A stretch of 64,000 nucleotides of DNA from Parapristionchus giblindavisi (lineage: Eukaryota > Nematoda > Chromadorea > Rhabditida > Diplogasteridae), in assembly GCA_943737045.1 (NCBI GenBank), contig CALSFV010000209.1, positions 682,001-746,000 on the forward strand, written 5' to 3'. The notes under the pieces were generated by a model. That model had not been told where the DNA came from. It saw only the letters and a list, made by a program, of their open reading frames with translations, and did no database searches. The stretch's first letter is position 1. Each line of letters begins with the position of its first letter. This document shows positions 56,701-64,000 of the stretch, one piece after another. The position numbers and the translations under genes were made by a program.

Positions 56701-59700
56701 CAGAAATGGCAACGATGCCTATCGTGTGATATACCCGGTGACAGATCAAAAAATTCTGATTAAGATAAGCATTGTCCCATGCTGAAATTCGCCAAACTGG
56801 CCGAACTAGAAAATTATCTTTCATTACTTTGTGCATTTTGGCTCAAAACAATTCATGAGAAGACAGATTTTCTGCAACAGCCATGTTGTCATATATCATT
56901 TGAACGAGCAAAAAATTCTGAATAAGGTAAATCTCAGTTTACCTTGAACAGTATTCTTTTAGAGCGGACACATTGACCGAAGTACGAAAGTAGCTTTCAC
57001 TCTGATAAGATCAAATCAGCTTCGGAGATACAGAAATGGCAATGATGCCTATCGTGTGATATACCCGGTGACAGATCGAAAAATTCTGATTAAGATAAGC
57101 ATTGTCCCATGCTGAAAGTCGCGAAACTGGCCGAACTAGAAAATTATCTTTCATTATTTTGTGCATTTTGGCGCAAAACAATTCATGAGAAGAAATATTT
57201 TCACCAACACCCATGTTGTCATATACCATTTGAAAGAGCAAAAAATTCTGTATAAGGTAAATCTCAGTTTACCTTGAACAGTATTCTTTTAGAGCGGACA
57301 CATTGACCGAAGTACGAAAGTAGCTTTCACTCTGATAAGATCAAATCAGCTTCGGAGATACAGAAATGGCAATGATGCCTATCGTGTGATATACCCGGTG
57401 ACAGATCGAAAAATTCTGATTAAGATAAGCATTGTCCCATGCTGAAAGTCGCGAAACTGGCCGAACTAGAAAATTATCTTTCATTATTTTGTGCATTTTG
57501 GCGCAAAACAATTCATGAGAAGAAATATTTTCACCAACACCCATGTTGTCATATACCATTTGAAAGAGCAAAAAATTCTGTATAAGGTAAATCTCAGTTT
57601 ACCTTGAACAGTATTCTTTTAGAGCGGACACATTGAAAGAAGTACGAAAGTAGCTTTCACTCTGATAAGATATAATCAGCTTAGGAGATACAGAAATGAC
57701 AACGATGCCTATCGTGTGATATACCCGGTGACAGATCGAAAAAATCTGATTAAGATAAGCATTGTCCCATGCTGAAATTCGCCAAACTGGCCGAACTAGA
57801 AAATTATCTTTCATTACTTTGTGCATTTTGGCTCAAAACAATTCATGAGAAGACAGATTTTCAGCAACAGCCATGTTGTCATATACCATTTGAAAGAGCA
57901 AAAAATTCTGAATAAGGCAAATTTCAGTTCGCCTTGAACAGTAATCTTTTAGCGCGGCCACATTGACCGAAGTACGAAAGTAGCTTTCACTCTGATAAGA
58001 TCAAATCAGCTTCGGAGATACAGAAATAGCAATGATGCCTATCGTGTGATATACCCGGTGACAGATCGAAAAATTCTGATTAAGATAAGCATTGTCCCAT
58101 GCTGAAAGTCGCGAAACTGGCCGAACTAGAAAATTATCTTTCATTATTTTGTGCATTTTGGCGCAAAACAATTCATGAGAAGAAATATTTTCACCAACAC
58201 CCATGTTGTCATATACCATTTGAAAGAGCAAAAAATTCTGTATAAGGTAAATCTCAGTTTACCTTGAACAGTATTCTTTTAGAGCGGACACATTGAAAGA
58301 AGTACGAAAGTAGCTTTCACTCTGATAAGATATAATCAGCTTAGGAGATACAGAAATGACAACGATGCCTATCGTGTGATATACCCGGTGACAGATCGAA
58401 AAAATCTGATTAAGATAAGCATTGTCCCATGCTGAAATTCGCCAAACTGGCCGAACTAGAAAATTATCTTTCATTACTTTGTGCATTTTGGCTCAAAACA
58501 ATTCATGAGAAGACAGATTTTCAGCAACAGCCATGTTGTCATATACCATTTGAAAGAGCAAAAAATTCTGAATAAGGCAAATTTCAGTTCGCCTTGAACA
58601 GTAATCTTTTAGCGCGGCCACATTGACCGAAGTACGAAAGTAGCTTTCACTCTGATAAGATCAAATCAGCTTCGGAGATACAGAAATAGCAATGATGCCT
58701 ATCGTGTGATATACCCGGTGACAGATCGAAAAATTCTGATTAAGATAAGCATTGTCCCATGCTGAAAGTCGCGAAACTGGCCGAACTAGAAAATTATCTT
58801 TCATTATTTTGTGCATTTTGGCGCAAAACAATTCATGAGAAGAAATATTTTCACCAACACCCATGTTGTCATATACCATTTGAAAGAGCAAAAAATTCTG
58901 TATAAGGTAAATCTCAGTTTACCTTGAACAGTATTCTTTTAGAGCGGACACATTGACCGAAGTACGAAAGTAGCTTTCACTCTGATAAGATCAAATCAGC
59001 TTCGGAGATACAGAAATAGCAATGATGCCTATCGTGTGATATACCCGGTGACAGATCGAAAAATTCTGATTAAGATAAGCATTGTCCCATGCTGAAAGTC
59101 GCGAAACTGGCCGAACTAGAAAATTATCTTTCATTATTTTGTGCATTTTGGCGCAAAACAATTCATGAGAAGAAATATTTTCACCAACACCCATGTTGTC
59201 ATATACCATTTGAACGAGCAAAAAATTCTGAATAAGGTAAATCTCAGTTTACCTTGAACAGTATTCTTTTAGAGCGGACACATTGACCGAAGTACGAAAG
59301 TAGCTTTCACTCTGATAAGATATAATCAGCTTAGGAGATACAGAAATGACAACGATGCCTATCGTGTGATATACCCGGTGACAGATCGAAAAAATCTGAT
59401 TAAGATAAGCATTGTCCCATGCTGAAATTCGCCAAACTGGCCGAACTAGAAAATTATCTTTCATTACTTTGTGCATTTTGGCTCAAAACTATTCATGAGA
59501 AGAAATATTTTCACCAACACCCATGTTGTCATATACCATTTGAAAGAGCAAAAAATTCTGTATAAGGTAAATCTCAGTTTACCTTGAACAGTATTCTTTT
59601 AGAGCGGACACATTGACCGAAGTACGAAAGTAGCTTTCACTCTGATAAGATCAAATCAGCTTCGGAGATACAGAAATGGCAATGATGCCTATCGTGTGAT

Positions 59701-62700
59701 ATACCCGGTGACAGATCGAAAAATTCTGATTAAGATAAGCATTGTCCCATGCTGAAAGTCGCGAAACTGGCCGAACTAGAAAATTATCTTTCATTATTTT
59801 GTGCATTTTGGCGCAAAACAATTCATGAGAAGAAATATTTTCACCAACACCCATGTTGTCATATACCATTTGAAAGAGCAAAAAATTCTGTATAAGGTAA
59901 ATCTCAGTTTACCTTGAACAGTATTCTTTTAGAGCGGACACATTGACCGAAGTACGAAAGTAGCTTTCACTCTGATAAGATCAAATCAGCTTCGGAGATA
60001 CAGAAATGGCAATGATGCCTATCGTGTGATATACCCGGTGACAGATCGAAAAATTCTGATTAAGATAAGCATTGTCCCATGCTGAAAGTCGCGAAACTGG
60101 CCGAACTAGAAAATTATCTTTCATTATTTTGTGCATTTTGGCGCAAAACAATTCATGAGAAGAAATATTTTCACCAACACCCATGTTGTCATATACCATT
60201 TGAAAGAGCAAAAAATTCTGTATAAGGTAAATCTCAGTTTACCTTGAACAGTATTCTTTTAGAGCGGACACATTGACCGAAGTACGAAAGTAGCTTTCAC
60301 TCTGATAAGATCAAATCAGCTTCGGAGATACAGAAATAGCAATGATGCCTATCGTGTGATATACCCGGTGACAGATCGAAAAATTCTGATTAAGATAAGC
60401 ATTGTCCCATGCTGAAAGTCGCGAAACTGGCCGAACTAGAAAATTATCTTTCATTATTTTGTGCATTTTGGCGCAAAACAATTCATGAGAAGAAATATTT
60501 TCACCAACACCCATGTTGTCATATACCATTTGAAAGAGCAAAAAATTCTGTATAAGGTAAATCTCAGTTTACCTTGAACAGTATTCTTTTAGAGCGGACA
60601 CATTGACCGAAGTACGAAAGTAGCTTTCACTCTGATAAGATCAAATCAGCTTCGGAGATACAGAAATGGCAATGATGCCTATCGTGTGATATACCCGGTG
60701 ACAGATCGAAAAATTCTGATTAAGATAAGCATTGTCCCATGCTGAAAGTCGCGAAACTGGCCGAACTAGAAAATTATCTTTCATTATTTTGTGCATTTTG
60801 GCGCAAAACAATTCATGAGAAGAAATATTTTCACCAACACCCATGTTGTCATATACCATTTGAAAGAGCAAAAAATTCTGAATAAGGCAAATTTCAGTTC
60901 GCCTTGAACAGTAATCTTTTAGCGCGGCCACATTGACCGAAGTACGAAAGTAGCTTTCACTCTGATAAGATCAAATCAGCTTCGGAGATACAGAAATAGC
61001 AATGATGCCTATCGTGTGATATACCCGGTGACAGATCGAAAAATTCTGATTAAGATAAGCATTGTCCCATGCTGAAAGTCGCGAAACTGGCCGAACTAGA
61101 AAATTATCTTTCATTATTTTGTGCATTTTGGCGCAAAACAATTCATGAGAAGAAATATTTTCACCAACACCCATGTTGTCATATACCATTTGAAAGAGCA
61201 AAAAATTCTGTATAAGGTAAATCTCAGTTTACCTTGAACAGTATTCTTTTAGAGCGGACACATTGACCGAAGTACGAAAGTAGCTTTCACTCTGATAAGA
61301 TCAAATCAGCTTCGGAGATACAGAAATGGCAATGATGCCTATCGTGTGATATACCCGGTGACAGATCGAAAAATTCTGATTAAGATAAGCATTGTCCCAT
61401 GCTGAAAGTCGCGAAACTGGCCGAACTAGAAAATTATCTTTCATTATTTTGTGCATTTTGGCGCAAAACAATTCATGAGAAGAAATATTTTCACCAACAC
61501 CCATGTTGTCATATACCATTTGAACGAGCAAAAAATTCTGAATAAGGTAAATCTCAGTTTACCTTGAACAGTATTCTTTTAGAGCGGACACATTGACCGA
61601 AGTACGAAAGTAGCTTTCACTCTGATAAGATATAATCAGCTTAGGAGATACAGAAATGACAATGATGCCTATCGTGTGATATACCCGGTGACAGATCGAA
61701 AAAATCTGATTAAGATAAGCATTGTATCATGCTGAAATTCGCCAAACTGGCCGAACTAGAAAATTATCTTTCATTACTTTGTGCATTTTGGCTCAAAACA
61801 ATTCATGAGAAGACAGATTTTGAGCAACAGCCATGTTGTCATATACCATTTGAAAGAGCAAAAAATTCTGAATAAGGCAAATTTCAGTTCGCCTTGAACA
61901 GTAATCTTTTAGAGCGGACACATTGACCGAAGTACGAAAGTAGCTTTCACTCTGATAAGATCAAATCAGCTTCGGAGATACAGAAATAGCAATGATGCCT
62001 ATCGTGTGATATACCCGGTGACAGATCGAAAAATTCTGATTAAGATAAGCATTGTCCCATGCTGAAAGTCGCGAAACTGGCCGAACTAGAAAATTATCTT
62101 TCATTATTTTGTGCATTTTGGCGCAAAACAATTCATGAGAAGAAATATTTTCACCAACACCCATGTTGTCATATACCATTTGAAAGAGCAAAAAATTCTG
62201 AATAAGGCAAATTTCAGTTCGCCTTGATCAGTAATCTTTTAGCGCGGCCACATTGACCGAAGTACGAAAGTAGCTTTCACTCTGATAAGATCAAATCAGC
62301 TTCGGAGATACAGAAATGGTAATGATGCCTATCGTGTGATATACCCGGTGACAGATCGAAAAATTCTGATTAAGATAAGCATTGTCCCATGCTGAAAGTC
62401 GCGAAACTGGCCGAACTAGAAAATTATCTTTCATTATTTTGTGCATTTTGGCGCAAAACAATTCATGAGAAGAAATATTTTCACCAACACCCATGTTGTC
62501 ATATACCATTTGAACGAGCAAAAAATTCTGAATAAGGTAAATCTCAGTTTACCTTGAACAGTATTCTTTTAGAGCGGACACATTGACCGAAGTACGAAAG
62601 TAGCTTTCACTCTGATAAGATATAATCAGCTTAGGAGATACAGAAATGACAACGATGCCTATCGTGTGATATACCCGGTGACAGATCGAAAAATTCTCAT

Positions 62701-64000
62701 TAAGATAAGCATTGTCCCATGCTGAAATTCGCCAAACTGGCCGAACTAGAAAATTATCTTTCATTACTTTGTGCATTTTGGCTCAAAACAATTCATGAGA
62801 AGACAGATTTTGAGCAACAGCCATGTTGTCATATACCATTTGAAAGAGCAAAAAATTCTGAATAAGGCAAATTTCAGTTCGCCTTGAACAGTAATCTTTT
62901 AGAGCGGACACATTGACCGAAGTACGAAAGTAGCTTTCACTCTGATAAGATCAAATCAGCTTCGGAGATACAGAAATGGCAATGATGCCTATCGTGTGAT
63001 ATACCCGGTGACAGATCGAAAAATTCTGATTAAGATAAGCATTGTCCCATGCTGAAAGTCGCGAAACTGGCCGAACTAGAAAATTATCTTTCATTATTTT
63101 GTGCATTTTGGCGCAAAACAATTCATGAGAAGAAATATTTTCACCAACACCCATGTTGTCATATACCATTTGAACGAGCAAAAAATTCTGAATAAGGTAA
63201 ATCTCAGTTTACCTTGAACAGTATTCTTTTAGAGCGGACACATTGACCGAAGTACGAAAGTAGCTTTCACTCTGATAAGATATAATCAGCTTAGGAGATA
63301 CAGAAATGACAACGATGCCTATCGTGTGATATACCCGGTGACAGATCGAAAAATTCTGATTAAGATAAGCATTGTCCCATGCTGAAATTCGCCAAACTGG
63401 CCGAACTAGAAAATTATCTTTCATTACTTTGTGCATTTTGGCTCAAAACAATTCATGAGAAGACAGATTTTGAGCAACAGCCATGTTGTCATATACCATT
63501 TGAAAGAGCAAAAAATTCTGAATAAGGCAAATTTCAGTTCGCCTTGAACAGTAATCTTTTAGCGCGGCCACATTGACCGAAGTACGAAAGTAGCTTTCAC
63601 TCTGATAAGATCAAATCAGCTTCGGAGATACAGAAATGGCAATGATGCCTATCGTGTGATATACCCGGTGACAGATCGAAAAATTCTGATTAAGATAAGC
63701 ATTGTCCCATGCTGAAAGTCGCGAAACTGGCCGAACTAGAAAATTATCTTTCATTACTTTGTGCATTTTGGCGCAAAACAATTCATGAGAAGAAATATTT
63801 TCACCAACACCCATGTTGTCATATACCATTTGAACGAGCAAAAAATTCTGAATAAGGTAAATCTCAGTTTACCTTGAACAGTATTCTTTTAGAGCGGACA
63901 CATTGACCGAAGTACGAAAGTAGCTTTCACTCTGATAAGATCAAATCAGCTTCGGAGATACAGAAATGGCAATGATGCCTATCGTGTGATATACCCGGTG
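50765..64000. repeat. Satellite array, 330-bp monomer, about 40 copies, open at window end
   Basis: The landmark CATTGACCGAAGTACGAAAG recurs every 330 bp from 51031 to 63901 (40 landmark positions). A strongly diverged half-copy at 50765-50872 marks the array edge. Monomers fall into two sequence types. One carries GCGCAAAACA, GAAATATTTTCACCAACACC, TATAAGGTAAATCTC and AGAGCGGACA; the other carries GCTCAAAACA, GACAGATTTTGAGCAACAGC, AATAAGGCAAATTTC and AGCGCGGCCA. Many monomers are mosaics. Because 330 is a multiple of 3, one minus-strand frame stays open for 72-100 codons in most monomers; this is not taken as coding. Confidence 0.98.

Noticed and set aside
51401..63841. Repeated minus-strand ORFs of 72-100 codons in satellite monomers
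   Set aside because: They recur because the monomer is 330 bp, a multiple of 3. Starts and stops shift with single-base variants, there is no signal peptide or domain, and mosaic changes do not favour synonymous positions by eye.

Overview
The window looks like nuclear DNA of a free-living-type clade V nematode, plausibly a diplogastrid such as Pristionchus. The evidence is AT-rich sequence, genes cut into many short exons with TTTCAG-like 3' splice sites, Str- and Srh-type serpentine chemoreceptors, and a nematode-specific warthog (hedgehog-related) gene. The exact genus is inference. There are no bacterial operons, CRISPR arrays or rRNA genes. I assembled every gene model by hand from splice sites, frame and paralogue comparison.

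Left part (1-18.1 kb): a tandem duplication of a Str-class chemoreceptor unit. The upstream copy (1-1004) runs off the window and looks damaged. The downstream copy (10967-14795, 8 exons, 322 aa) is intact. The same upstream flank occurs again at about 17.1-18.0 kb with no recognisable gene after it. The spacers are full of foldback elements (three palindromes of 1.0-1.5 kb), MITEs and a tRNA-derived SINE-like piece. A 51-residue secreted peptide gene lies on the minus strand at 3262-3614.

Middle (18.8-38 kb): two tandem Srh chemoreceptor genes on the plus strand (18781-21925, 335 aa; 27213-31218, 336 aa) share an 11-exon layout. They are followed by a complete 17-exon warthog gene (32922-37934, 525 aa) with signal peptide, Cys-rich Wart domain, Gln/Pro/Tyr/Ala-rich linker and self-processing Hint/Hog domain. 

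Right part (38-50.3 kb): minisatellites, a duplicated structured-RNA candidate (44.27-44.81 kb), and a third Srh gene on the minus strand (45530-50266, 333 aa). That gene has the same exon phases and one GC-AG intron. Between them, 41.77-43.23 kb holds the most unusual object: eleven tandem units, each reading on the minus strand as a 36-nt in-frame micro-exon between splice-site-like sequences.

Right end (50.8-64 kb): about 40 copies of a 330-bp satellite with higher-order duplications, continuing past the window. The receptor genes would act as membrane chemosensors in sensory neurons. The warthog product is expected to be secreted and autoprocessed. Nothing in the sequence ties these genes into one pathway; the region reads as a chemoreceptor cluster next to a satellite block.
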